Counted from the stretch's first letter, positions 1-7,531 are shown. The stretch: 22,386 nt of DNA from Gallionellaceae bacterium UBA5126 (GCA_002414205.1 DHYQ01000074.1:9645-32030); one strand, 5' to 3'. Program-made: numbers and translations. Notes: generated by a model not told the origin, from the letters alone.

Positions 1-198
1 AAGCTGGTGGTGCCGATGTCTGCCGTGTTGCGCCGGGGCGAAGTCGTGGCGGTGTATGTGATGGATGACAAGGGCGGGCGGCAATTGCGTCAGGTGCGGT
101 TGGGGGAAGCCGCTGCGGATGGCATGGTTGAAGTGTTGGCCGGTCTGAACCCGAAAGAAAAAGTGGCGCTGGAACCTATCAAAGCCGGGATGAAGTAA
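1..198 (+). CDS. RND efflux periplasmic adaptor subunit, C-terminal end (partial)
   Basis: The reading frame is open from base 1 and gives a 65-residue tail that begins KLVVPMSAVLRRGEVVAVYV and ends at TAA. In membrane fusion (adaptor) proteins of RND pumps this corresponds to the last beta-barrel and membrane-proximal strands, where a 'vP..Av...g..~vyv' pattern is followed by 'V.~G......veV~~GL..Ge.V'. Such adaptors sit in the periplasm on a lipid or transmembrane anchor and link the inner-membrane pump to an outer-membrane channel. The start and the N-terminal two thirds lie outside the window. An RND permease gene follows at 1834 on the same strand, separated by the sqr gene, so the two probably belong to one pump (inference). 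A terminator follows directly. Confidence 0.8.
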   Translation, partial: KLVVPMSAVLRRGEVVAVYVMDDKGGRQLRQVRLGEAAADGMVEVLAGLNPKEKVALEPIKAGMK

Positions 199-217
199 CC
201 CTTTTTTGCAGCAGTGT

Positions 218-249
218 GGCAGCGGGCTGCTACCCGTTGCCGATTTTTT
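218..249 (+). terminator. Rho-independent terminator between adaptor and sqr
   Basis: GGCAGCGGG (218–226) can pair along its whole length with CCCGTTGCC (233–241), counting one G·U pair, around a six-base loop. Six T follow at 244–249. Only 23 bases remain between the T run and the sqr start codon, so this is either the end of the adaptor transcript with the sqr promoter upstream of it, or an attenuator for sqr. Confidence 0.7.
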
Positions 250-272
250 GTGTCGAAACCTAGGGGGGATAA

Positions 273-1547
273 ATGGCACATATTGTGATTATGGGGGCGG
301 GGATCGGCGGCATGCCCATGGCTTACGAAATGCAGGAGAAAATTCGTAAGGCCGATCAAGTGACGGTGATTGGTCAAGGGGATACGTTTCACTTTACCCC
401 GTCCAATCCCTGGGTGGCGGTGCGCTGGCGCGGGCGGGAGGATATTGAGTTTCCCGTGCGTCCTTACTTGGAACGTAAAGGGATTAATTACATTCCTACC
501 GGCGTGAAGCGCGTCCATCCCGATGAGAATCGGCTGGAGTTGAATGACGGCAGTTCCGTCAATTACGACTTTTTGGTGATCGCCACCGGGCCGAAACTGG
601 CTTTCCATGAGGTCGAGGGTTTGGGGCCGCATGGCGGTCACACGCATTCGATTTGTCATGTCGATCACGCCATGAATTCGCACGATATTTGGGAAAACTT
701 TGCCAAAAATCCCGGCCCCATCGTGGTGGGCGCGGTGCAGGGCGCTTCCTGTTTCGGCCCGGCTTACGAGTATGCCTTCATCATGGAAACCGATTTGCGT
801 CGCCGCCGCATCCGCGACAAGGTGCCCATGACGTTTGTGACATCCGAGCCGTACATTGGTCATCTGGGCTTGGGTGGGGTGGGCGATTCCAAGGGGATTC
901 TGGAATCCGGCATGCGTGACAAGCACATCAAATGGATTTGCAATGCCAAGGTCACCAAGGTCGAGCAAGGCAAGATGTACGTCACCGAGCATGACGACGC
1001 GGGGAATGAAAAGCTCAAGCATGAATTGCCATTCGCCTACAGCATGATGTTGCCCGCCTTCCTCGGCGTGGATGCCGTGTTCGGCATTGAAGGGCTGACC
1101 AATCCGCGCGGTTTCATTCTGGTGGATGAACACCAGCGCAATCCCAAGTACAAAAACATTTACTCGGTGGGTGTGTGCGTGGCGATTCCGCCGGTGGAAA
1201 AAACGCCCGTGCCGGTGGGTACGCCCAAGACTGGTTACATGATTGAGTCCATGGTGACGGCGGTGGCGCACAACATTTACGCCGAACTGCGTGGCAATCC
1301 GCCCACCAGTAAGGCAACTTGGAACGCGATTTGCCTGGCGGACTTTGGCGATGGCGGTGTGGCGTTTGTGGCCATGCCGCAAATTCCGCCGCGCAATGTG
1401 AATTGGTTCTCCGAAGGCAAGTGGGTGCATGTCGCCAAGATTGCCTTTGAAAAATACTTCATCCGCAAGATGAAGAAAGGCACGTCGGAGCCGATTTATG
1501 AAAAAACCGTGCTCAAGGCGATGGGCATTGAGAAGTTGTTGAAGTAA
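273..1547 (+). CDS. sqr: Sulfide:quinone oxidoreductase (type I-like)
   Basis: This is a 424-residue flavoprotein of the SQR family, a peripheral inner-membrane enzyme that oxidises sulfide to sulfane sulfur/polysulfide and passes electrons to quinone through FAD. The N-terminus has the dinucleotide-binding GAGIGG at residues 8–13. From my recall of the Acidithiobacillus ferrooxidans enzyme, the sequence is alike over its whole length, and the three functional cysteines fall in the same contexts: C128 (SICHVDHA), C160 (GASCFGPAYEY) and C354 (WNAICLADFGD; Cys356 there). PVGTPKTGYMIESM at 314–327 is the quinone/FAD-side motif. The C-terminus carries the amphipathic KYFIRKMKKG stretch expected to dip into the membrane. 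The ATG is preceded by a strong GGGGGG ribosome site. It lies between an RND adaptor and an RND permease. All active-site residues are present, so it should be functional. Confidence 0.93.
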   Translation: MAHIVIMGAGIGGMPMAYEMQEKIRKADQVTVIGQGDTFHFTPSNPWVAVRWRGREDIEFPVRPYLERKGINYIPTGVKRVHPDENRLELNDGSSVNYDFLVIATGPKLAFHEVEGLGPHGGHTHSICHVDHAMNSHDIWENFAKNPGPIVVGAVQGASCFGPAYEYAFIMETDLRRRRIRDKVPMTFVTSEPYIGHLGLGGVGDSKGILESGMRDKHIKWICNAKVTKVEQGKMYVTEHDDAGNEKLKHELPFAYSMMLPAFLGVDAVFGIEGLTNPRGFILVDEHQRNPKYKNIYSVGVCVAIPPVEKTPVPVGTPKTGYMIESMVTAVAHNIYAELRGNPPTSKATWNAICLADFGDGGVAFVAMPQIPPRNVNWFSEGKWVHVAKIAFEKYFIRKMKKGTSEPIYEKTVLKAMGIEKLLK

Positions 1548-1560
1548 GTTTTTGCGATTA

Positions 1561-1705
1561 AGAACCTGTTTAAAGTCTGTAGCGAGAGGTCGTCAGCGGG
1601 GTGAAGACGCAGCGCAGAAACCGCAGTTTACCGGTGGTAAATGAGGATTTCGAGCAGCGCATTCGCCCCGATCACGGCCTCGCAGTAAGACTTTGAATTG
1701 GTTCT
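1561..1705. repeat. 145-bp nested palindrome, MITE/REP-like element
   Basis: The ends are inverted copies: AGAACCTGTTTAAAGTCTG at the left and, read on the other strand, AGAACCAATTCAAAGTCTT at the right. The pairing continues inward (CGAG-GTCG-GGGG blocks against CCCC-CGGCCTCG) to a central TTTACC-GGT-GGTAAA at 1627–1641, which is within one base of the exact centre of the element. The whole unit is therefore one imperfect palindrome with no coding capacity. It lies between sqr and the RND permease gene. The structure fits a non-autonomous miniature element or large REP-like unit. No transposase is nearby, and no second copy was seen in this window. Confidence 0.7.
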
Positions 1706-1709
1706 AAGT

Positions 1710-1755
1710 ACCGCCGCAGGTTCCTGGCGAGCCGTGCGGCGGTTTGTTGTTTGGT
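1710..1755 (+). terminator. Probable rho-independent terminator downstream of sqr/MITE
   Basis: ACCGCCGCA (1710–1718) and TGCGGCGGT (1735–1743) form a perfect 9-bp stem around a 16-base loop. The T-rich TTGTTGTTTGGTTT follows. The long loop and interrupted T tract make it weaker than the terminators at 218 and 5075. It would end the sqr transcript before the RND permease gene. Confidence 0.5.
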
Positions 1756-1766
1756 TTATCGAGTTT

Positions 1767-1807
1767 TCAGTCGTCAAGTGTGCGCTGGCAGGACGCTTCA
1801 CGACTGA
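1767..1807. promoter_or_regulatory. 12-bp inverted repeat in the RND permease leader
   Basis: TCAGTCGTCAAG (1767–1778) and CTTCACGACTGA (1796–1807) are inverted copies matching at 11 of 12 positions, separated by 17 bases. The right arm runs into GATAAT (1806–1811), which resembles a -10 box, although no good -35 sits at normal spacing. The dyad could be an operator for a dimeric repressor or a hairpin in the mRNA leader. The sequence alone does not decide between these. Confidence 0.4.
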
Positions 1808-1833
1808 TAATTTTCAGCATACAGGGGAATTAC

Positions 1834-4800
1834 ATGGGCATTTCAGGCCGCATTACTAAATTGTTTTTGCATTCGCAGATGACGCCGCTGCTGGCGCTGG
1901 TCGCGGTGCTGCTGGGGCTGTTTGCCACGCTGGTGACGCCGCGCGAGGAAGAGCCGCAAATCAACGTGACGATGGCGAATGTGTTGATTCCGTATCCCGG
2001 CGCGTCGGCGCAGGATGTGGCCAAGGTGGTGTCCACGCCCGCCGAACAGGTGCTGGCGCAAATCGCCGGGGTGGATCATGTGTATTCGGTGTCCAATCCC
2101 GGCATGTCCATCATCACCGTGCAATTCAAGGTGGGCGATGCGCATATTCCATCGCTGGTGAAGTTGTACGACGTGATTAACTCTCATGCCGACTGGCTGC
2201 CGCCGACGCTGGGCGTTGGACAGCCGATTATCAAAGCCAAGGGCATCGACGATGTGCCGATTGCCGCCTTTACCCTGTGGCGCGAAGAAACCTTGGGCGG
2301 CGGCTTGGAACTGACGCAAGTGGCACACGCCATCGAGGCGGAATTGAAGCGCGTGCCTGGTACGCGGGAAATCCAGACCATCGGCGGTACACAGCGCATG
2401 GTGCGGGTGCTGCTCAATCCCGAAAGTCTGAATGCCTACAACCTGTCCATGCAGGATATTCGCATGGCCTTGCAGTCGGTGAATGTGTCGCAAAACGCCG
2501 GAAATCTGGTGCGCGACAACCGCGAAGTGCTGGTGCAGACCGGCAGTTTCCTCAGTAGCGCGCAGGAAGTGCGGCAACTGGTGGTGGGCGTGTTTGACGG
2601 CAAACCAGTGTTTTTGCGCGACATTGCCGAGGTGCTGGATGGGGCGGATCAGCCTTCCAGTTATGTCTGGCTGGGCACCGGCCCGGCAGCGGCGGACAAG
2701 CACATTGCCGCCAAGGGTGAATTCACCGCTGTCACCGTCTCGGCCAGCAAAAAGCCCGGCGCGAATGCCGTGGATGTGGCCAACAACCTGCTGAAGCGCA
2801 TTGAAGAGCTGAAGGGCAGCGTGATTCCCGCCGACGTGCAGGTCAGCGTGACGCGCAATTACGGTGAAACGGCCAATGAAAAGGCCATGAAGTTGATTGG
2901 AAAGCTGTTTTTTGCCACGCTGGCGGTGGTGCTGCTGGTGTGGTGGAGCATGGGGCGGCGCGAAGCGCTGGTGGTGGGGATTGCGGTGATGCTGACGCTG
3001 GCGGTGACACTGTTTGCCTCTTGGGCTTACGGTTTTACCATCAACCGCGTGTCGCTGTTCGCGCTGATTTTCTCCATCGGCATTTTGGTCGATGACGCCA
3101 TTGTGGTGGTGGAAAACATCCACCGTCGCCGCATGCTGGAGCCGCATACGCCGCTGGCGGAGATTATTCCTGACGCCGTGGATGAAGTCGGCAGCCCGAC
3201 CATTTTGGCGACGTTTACCGTGATTGCTGCGCTGTTGCCGATGGCCTTTGTCAGCGGCTTGATGGGGCCGTACATGAGCCCGATCCCGATCAACGCCAGC
3301 ATGGGCATGATTATTTCGCTGGCCGTGGCGTTCATGATTACGCCTTGGCTGGTGCTGCGTTTTGCCGCTGGCGCGCATGCGGGCGAGCATGGACAGGACG
3401 AAACCGATAACAAGCTGAGTCGCTTCTTCCACCAACGCCTGACGCCATTCCTGAATGGCGAGGCGGGCAAAGGGGCGCGCCGCAAGCTGTGGCTGGGGAT
3501 TCTGGCCGGGCTGGTGCTGGCCGTGGGGCTGGGGGTGGTCAAGCTGGTGATTCTGAAAATGCTGCCGTTCGACAACAAATCGGAATTCCAAATTGTGGTG
3601 GACATGCCCACCGGCACGCCACTGGAGCAGACCAGCGGGGCGCTGCACGACTTGGCCGCCTACTTGGCCACCGTGCCGGAAGTGGTGGATTACGAGGTGT
3701 ATGCCGGGACGGCTTCGCCCATCAATTTCAACGGCCTAGTGCGGCAATATTACCTGCGCAGTGCCGCCGAGCAGGGCGACATTCAAGTCAACTTGCGTCA
3801 CAAGCATGACCGCAGCCGCAGCAGCCACGAAATTGCTACTGCCGTTTTGCCGCCGTTGCAGCAAATCGCCGACCGTTGGCACGCCAAGCTGAAAGTGGTG
3901 GAAGTGCCGCCTGGCCCGCCGGTGATGTCGCCCATCGTGGCCGAAGTGTATGGCCCGGATTATCAGGGTATGCGTCAGGTGGCCGGGGAAGTGCGCAAGG
4001 CCTTCGGCAAAACTGAGGGTATCGTGGCCATCGACGACACGGTGACGGAAGTTGCGCCCAAGCTGAAGCTGCATGTGTTGCAAAGCAAGGCCGCGCTGCT
4101 GGGCGTCGCGCCGCGTGACATTGTGGATGTGATTGGCGTGGCCCTGAGCGGGCAAGATGTGGCGTCGTTGCACGATGAAAATGCCAAGTACGCCCCGCCG
4201 TTGCGCATCGGCCTGCCCGCCGAGCAGCACGCCCGCATCGACGACGTGCTGAAGCTCAAGGTGCGCTCGCGGGAAGGCGTGTTGGTGCCGCTGTCCGAGC
4301 TAGTGCAAGTGGTGCCGGTGGAGCGCGACTATCCGATTTACCACAAGGACTTGCTGCCGGTGGTGTTCGTCATGGGCGATATGTCCGGCAAGCTGGACAG
4401 CCCGCTGTACGGTATGTTCGACATCAACGGCAAACTGAGCGGCATGAACCTGAAAGAAGGCGGTCAGTTGAACAACTATTTCTTCAAGCAACCCAGCGAT
4501 CCATATGCCGGGTATGCACTGAAGTGGGATGGCGAATGGCAAGTAACCTTTGAAACGTTCCGCGACATGGGCATTGCCTACGGCGTTGGGCTGATCCTGA
4601 TCTACTTGCTGGTGGTGGCGCAGTTCAAGTCCTACTTGGTGCCGCTGGTCATCATGGCCCCGATTCCGCTGACCGTGATTGGCGTGATGCCCGGCCACGC
4701 GCTGTTTGGCTCACAATTCACCGCCACCTCCATGATTGGCATGATTGCGCTGGCTGGGATTATCGTGCGCAACTCGATTTTGCTGGTGGATTTCGTCAAT

Positions 4801-5043
4801 CTGCAACTGGCCCAGGGCATCGCCCTGCAACAAGCGGTGATTACCGCCGCCAGCGCCCGTGCCAAGCCGATTATCCTGACCGGCCTGGCGGCCATGCTGG
4901 GCGCGCTGTTCATCTTGGATGACCCCATTTTCAATGGCCTAGCCTTAGCGCTGATTTTCGGCATTCTGGTGTCCACGCTGTTGACGCTGGTGGTGATTCC
5001 CGTGCTGTATTACGCCACGTTGTACAAGAAACATCCTGCCTGA
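1834..5043 (+). CDS. RND efflux transporter permease subunit
   Basis: This is a 1069-residue inner-membrane proton/substrate antiporter of the RND superfamily. The frame is open back to 1744, but the ATG at 1834 is chosen because AGGGGAA lies just upstream and the protein then starts MGISGRITKLFLHSQMTPLL, a typical RND N-terminal cytoplasmic helix plus TM1. After TM1 comes PREEEPQI (36–43), then the first periplasmic porter loop (about 44–350). TM2–TM6 follow with the proton-relay pair D420–D421 in SIGILVDDAIVVVENIHR, then a second porter loop and TM7–TM12. The TM10 segment reads GIIVRNSILLVDF, with arginine (R979) where AcrB has the relay lysine (K940). The substrate cannot be read from the sequence. 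The neighbouring sqr and DUF2892 genes suggest sulfur-compound stress, and a generic drug or solvent pump is the alternative. A terminator follows the stop codon. Confidence 0.93.
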   Translation: MGISGRITKLFLHSQMTPLLALVAVLLGLFATLVTPREEEPQINVTMANVLIPYPGASAQDVAKVVSTPAEQVLAQIAGVDHVYSVSNPGMSIITVQFKVGDAHIPSLVKLYDVINSHADWLPPTLGVGQPIIKAKGIDDVPIAAFTLWREETLGGGLELTQVAHAIEAELKRVPGTREIQTIGGTQRMVRVLLNPESLNAYNLSMQDIRMALQSVNVSQNAGNLVRDNREVLVQTGSFLSSAQEVRQLVVGVFDGKPVFLRDIAEVLDGADQPSSYVWLGTGPAAADKHIAAKGEFTAVTVSASKKPGANAVDVANNLLKRIEELKGSVIPADVQVSVTRNYGETANEKAMKLIGKLFFATLAVVLLVWWSMGRREALVVGIAVMLTLAVTLFASWAYGFTINRVSLFALIFSIGILVDDAIVVVENIHRRRMLEPHTPLAEIIPDAVDEVGSPTILATFTVIAALLPMAFVSGLMGPYMSPIPINASMGMIISLAVAFMITPWLVLRFAAGAHAGEHGQDETDNKLSRFFHQRLTPFLNGEAGKGARRKLWLGILAGLVLAVGLGVVKLVILKMLPFDNKSEFQIVVDMPTGTPLEQTSGALHDLAAYLATVPEVVDYEVYAGTASPINFNGLVRQYYLRSAAEQGDIQVNLRHKHDRSRSSHEIATAVLPPLQQIADRWHAKLKVVEVPPGPPVMSPIVAEVYGPDYQGMRQVAGEVRKAFGKTEGIVAIDDTVTEVAPKLKLHVLQSKAALLGVAPRDIVDVIGVALSGQDVASLHDENAKYAPPLRIGLPAEQHARIDDVLKLKVRSREGVLVPLSELVQVVPVERDYPIYHKDLLPVVFVMGDMSGKLDSPLYGMFDINGKLSGMNLKEGGQLNNYFFKQPSDPYAGYALKWDGEWQVTFETFRDMGIAYGVGLILIYLLVVAQFKSYLVPLVIMAPIPLTVIGVMPGHALFGSQFTATSMIGMIALAGIIVRNSILLVDFVNLQLAQGIALQQAVITAASARAKPIILTGLAAMLGALFILDDPIFNGLALALIFGILVSTLLTLVVIPVLYYATLYKKHPA

Positions 5044-5050
5044 CGTGATA

Positions 5051-5068
5051 GGCGGGCGCATGCCCGCC
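5051..5068. other. Perfect GC hairpin after the RND permease gene
   Basis: GGCGGGC (5051–5057) and GCCCGCC (5062–5068) pair perfectly around GCAT, directly after the RND stop codon. There is no T run, so alone it is not a terminator. It may protect the mRNA 3' end or act together with the terminator seven bases further on. Confidence 0.5.
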
Positions 5069-5074
5069 AGTCGC

Positions 5075-5099
5075 AAAAGTCCGCCAAGGTGGACTTTTT
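5075..5099 (+). terminator. Rho-independent terminator after the RND permease gene
   Basis: AAAAGTCC (5075–5082) pairs with GGACTTTT (5091–5098), and one or two extra pairs are possible inside the GCCAAGGT loop. A five-T tract ends the stem. The A-rich left arm makes it potentially bidirectional. It separates the RND gene from the DUF2892 gene, so the latter should have its own promoter in the 39 bases before its start. Confidence 0.7.
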
Positions 5100-5138
5100 C
5101 CAGTAAAATCGCGCGCTCAATTTTTCAGGAGCCATTTC

Positions 5139-5351
5139 ATGACTGCCAATCGTATCGTGCACATCGTGGCGGGTACCTTCATTTTGCTGTCGCTGTCCCT
5201 GGGTGTGGAGGTGAGTCCGTTGTTCGTCAGCAAATATTTTCTGTTGTTCACGGCCTTTGTCGGCGGGAATTTGTTGCAAAGTGGCTTCAGCAATTTCTGC
5301 CCCCTGACCAGTATTCTGGGCAAATTTGGCATTAAAAATACAACATGCTGA
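5139..5351 (+). CDS. YgaP-like transmembrane domain protein (DUF2892)
   Basis: This is a 70-residue membrane protein with two hydrophobic segments (about 6–24 and 29–46). It shows the hallmarks of the DUF2892/YgaP transmembrane family: an N-terminal NRIVHIVAG, then FVGGNLLQSGFSNFCPLTSIL, where C54 of the FCP motif is the conserved family cysteine. In E. coli YgaP this domain is fused to a rhodanese domain. Stand-alone versions often lie beside sulfur-metabolism genes. Here sqr lies upstream and a membrane-anchored rhodanese gene lies 1.8 kb downstream. The ATG follows CAGGAG at good spacing. The stop overlaps the next gene's start (ATGCTGA, 5345–5351). The biochemical role is unknown; handling sulfane sulfur at the membrane is an inference from context. 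Confidence 0.85.
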   Translation: MTANRIVHIVAGTFILLSLSLGVEVSPLFVSKYFLLFTAFVGGNLLQSGFSNFCPLTSILGKFGIKNTTC

Positions 5352-7138
5352 ACCGTACTTTGGCGCCGTTACGCGGCGTAAGCTGGAGTTGGGCGCATGC
5401 CAGTGTGCTGTTGGTGGGATTGATGTGGGTGTTTCCGTTCCTGCATTACCGGCATGAAATTCCCCTGACGACCTTCGATCAAGAGTGGTGGAGCGCGGTT
5501 TTAGGCGTGGCTGCCATGACCCTGCTGTTGAGTGGCAGCTTTTGGCAACAGCCCGTGGTGCCCCGTATTGCACAACTGCCCGCGCTGTTGGTGGTGATTG
5601 CCTTGGTGCAGTCTGCGCTGGGACGGGTGGTGTACTGGGAGCAAGGCCTGCTTTACGTCTTGTATTTTCTGTTTGCCGCGTTATTGATGGTATTGGGTGC
5701 GCGCTTACGGGCCAATTTTGGTATCGAGCGTTTGGCGCTGGCGTTGGCGGCCTTTCTGGTATTGGGTGCAGAAATGGAAGCGACGACCGGCTTTCTGCAA
5801 CATTATCGTTGGGATACCTGGTTCAGCGGCTACATCATCATGAAGATAAATTCGGGTGTGTATGGCAATCTGGCGCAGCCGAATCATTTTGCCAATTATC
5901 TGACGCTAGGGTTGATTTCCATCGGTTTGTTATACCAGCAGCGCAAACTGCCTTGGCCCGCCGTGGTGGTGTTGGTGACGCCTTTATTGTTTGTAATTGC
6001 CCTGAGCGGTTCTCGTAGCCCTTGGTTGTATTTCATCACCATGACCGTGTTGGCTTGGTTTTGGGTACGCCGCGACCAAGGTATGCGCCCCTTGCTGAAA
6101 TTCAGCATTGGCCTGTTGTTGGGTCATATGGCGATGATTTTTATCGTGCAATTGCCCTTCCTGGCCGGTTCCGACACCATGGATGTGTCACGGCGCATGT
6201 TTCAGGATCATGCTTCCTGGGGGATACGACTGTATTTGTGGAAAGAAGCCGCCAGTATCTTTTTGAGTTCGCCCGGACTGGGAGTCGGTTTCGGCCAGTA
6301 TGCGGTGAGTCACATGCAGTGGTTGCCGATTTTGCAGCCGCATGAGGTGACGGGGTTGTACAACCACGCGCACAATTTGTTGATGCAAGTGGCGGCGGAA
6401 GCGGGGCTGTCAGGCATCGTCGTGCTGTTGGGTGGGTTGTTGATGTGGTTGCGTGGTGCGTTGCGTGGTCGTTGTACTGCGGCGCATTGGTGGGGCTATT
6501 CGGCGGTGGCGGTGTTGGCGATCCATAGCTGTCTGGAGTACCCGCTTTGGTATGCCTACTTCGTTGGCGTGCTGGGTATCTTGATGGGCATGCTGGATGA
6601 GACCCATTATGAACTGGAGTTGCGGCGCTTGGGTCGGTTGGCGGTAGGCGTGATTTTGCTGTTGGGTGCGACGTCCTTGTGGCAACTGGAGCGCGATTAT
6701 CATGGCCTGAAACGTGCGCTGTCGGTACCGCCAGAAAATGGCAACGTGCTGGAGGCGCGCAAGAAAACGGTGCAGGGTTTGCTGGATATTCATATCGGGT
6801 CGTTGATGTATCCTTATGCGCAAATGTATTTGAGCACTTTCCGTGAAGCCAAGGTGGACGAGTACCTCAAGCAGAAGATCGCGGCAAATATGGATGTCAT
6901 GCGTTTTGCGCCCATGCCGATAGTGGTATTTCAGCAGGCAATTCTGCTGGCCATGGATGGTCAGGCTGACGCGGCAAAAAAAGTGTTGCGTGAAGCCGTG
7001 TGGTCATACCCCGGAGATGTGGCCGGATATCAGCGCCTACTGGACCTGGCAGAACAGGATCCGGCGCGGTTCGAGCCACTGGTAGAATTTATCAATCAGC
7101 AAGAAGAGGAGCGAGCAGGTGGAATTCATCAGCAGTAA
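5345..7138 (+). CDS. PglL-type O-oligosaccharyltransferase / O-antigen ligase family protein
   Basis: This is a 597-residue polytopic inner-membrane protein with about a dozen hydrophobic segments. The N-terminus contains PFLHYRHEIPLTTFDQEWW (31–49), as expected of the PglL_A region. GNLAQPNHFANYLTLGL (174–190) and SGSRSPWLYF (221–230) are typical Wzy_C/ligase motifs. YNHAHNLLMQVAAEAG (339–354) marks the large periplasmic loop with conserved histidines, and HSCLEYPLWYAYF (394–406) opens the Wzy_C_2 C-terminal part. Enzymes of this class move lipid-linked glycans onto serines or threonines of pilins and other periplasmic proteins; O-antigen ligase (WaaL) is the alternative. Length and domain order favour PglL. 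The start codon overlaps the DUF2892 stop by 7 nt and has no ribosome site of its own, so translation is probably coupled. The 3' end overlaps the rhodanese gene by 20 nt. Confidence 0.85.
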   Translation: MLNRTLAPLRGVSWSWAHASVLLVGLMWVFPFLHYRHEIPLTTFDQEWWSAVLGVAAMTLLLSGSFWQQPVVPRIAQLPALLVVIALVQSALGRVVYWEQGLLYVLYFLFAALLMVLGARLRANFGIERLALALAAFLVLGAEMEATTGFLQHYRWDTWFSGYIIMKINSGVYGNLAQPNHFANYLTLGLISIGLLYQQRKLPWPAVVVLVTPLLFVIALSGSRSPWLYFITMTVLAWFWVRRDQGMRPLLKFSIGLLLGHMAMIFIVQLPFLAGSDTMDVSRRMFQDHASWGIRLYLWKEAASIFLSSPGLGVGFGQYAVSHMQWLPILQPHEVTGLYNHAHNLLMQVAAEAGLSGIVVLLGGLLMWLRGALRGRCTAAHWWGYSAVAVLAIHSCLEYPLWYAYFVGVLGILMGMLDETHYELELRRLGRLAVGVILLLGATSLWQLERDYHGLKRALSVPPENGNVLEARKKTVQGLLDIHIGSLMYPYAQMYLSTFREAKVDEYLKQKIAANMDVMRFAPMPIVVFQQAILLAMDGQADAAKKVLREAVWSYPGDVAGYQRLLDLAEQDPARFEPLVEFINQQEEERAGGIHQQ

Positions 7139-7529
7139 TTTTTTGGCCATCTTCATGGCGTTATTGAGTGGCAGTATGTTGATTTGGTCGTTTGTGGGCA
7201 ATGCGGTACGTGGCATTAAAGAGGTGGATGCGCGCACGGCACTGCAATTGATTAATCACAAGGAAGCCTTTGTGCTGGATGTGCGTGAACCTGCCGAATT
7301 CAAGGAAGGACATATTCTGAATGCCACGCTGATCCCGTTGGGGAAATTGTCGCAACGCGTCGGCGAGTTGGAAAAATATCGTGACCACCCCATGGTGGTG
7401 GTGTGCCGTAGTGGCAATCGTTCTGGTTCCGCCTGTGCCCTGTTGAGCAAGCAGGGGTTTACCCAGGTGCATAATCTGGGCGGCGGCATGATGGGGTGGC
7501 AGGGTAGTAATTTGCCGGTGAGCAAGTAA
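7119..7529 (+). CDS. Membrane-anchored rhodanese-like sulfurtransferase
   Basis: This is a 136-residue protein with one N-terminal transmembrane helix (about 7–27) and one rhodanese domain (about 35–134). VLDVREPAEFKEGHILNA (52–69) is the classical rhodanese entry motif. The active-site loop VVCRSGNRS (95–102 region) keeps the catalytic C96, so it should carry a persulfide. It corresponds in position to E. coli yibN, which precedes grxC–secB–gpsA. The start is GTG at 7119, supported by GAGGAG eight bases upstream and by the length match. This start lies inside the preceding gene, giving a 20-nt overlap. grxC begins two bases after its stop, so the pair is almost certainly cotranscribed. Confidence 0.9.
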   Translation: MEFISSNFLAIFMALLSGSMLIWSFVGNAVRGIKEVDARTALQLINHKEAFVLDVREPAEFKEGHILNATLIPLGKLSQRVGELEKYRDHPMVVVCRSGNRSGSACALLSKQGFTQVHNLGGGMMGWQGSNLPVSK

Positions 7530-7531
7530 AC

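Noticed and set aside
90..1430. 446-codon open frame on the minus strand
   Set aside because: It is antisense to sqr, has a His-rich low-information translation and shows no family signature.
1744..1833. 30-codon N-terminal extension of the RND permease
   Set aside because: The extension starts at a terminator-like hairpin, has no ribosome site and precedes a normal RND N-terminus with its own Shine–Dalgarno.
1843..3648. 601-codon open frame on the minus strand
   Set aside because: It lies wholly inside the RND permease gene, its translation is rich in His/Arg/Gln with no recognisable domain, and the plus-strand frame is a clear full-length family member.
5104..5109. TAAAAT as a -10 box for the DUF2892 gene
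   Set aside because: It matches the -10 consensus at five of six positions and sits well for that gene, but no -35-like hexamer lies at 15–19 bp spacing, so it is not listed as a promoter.
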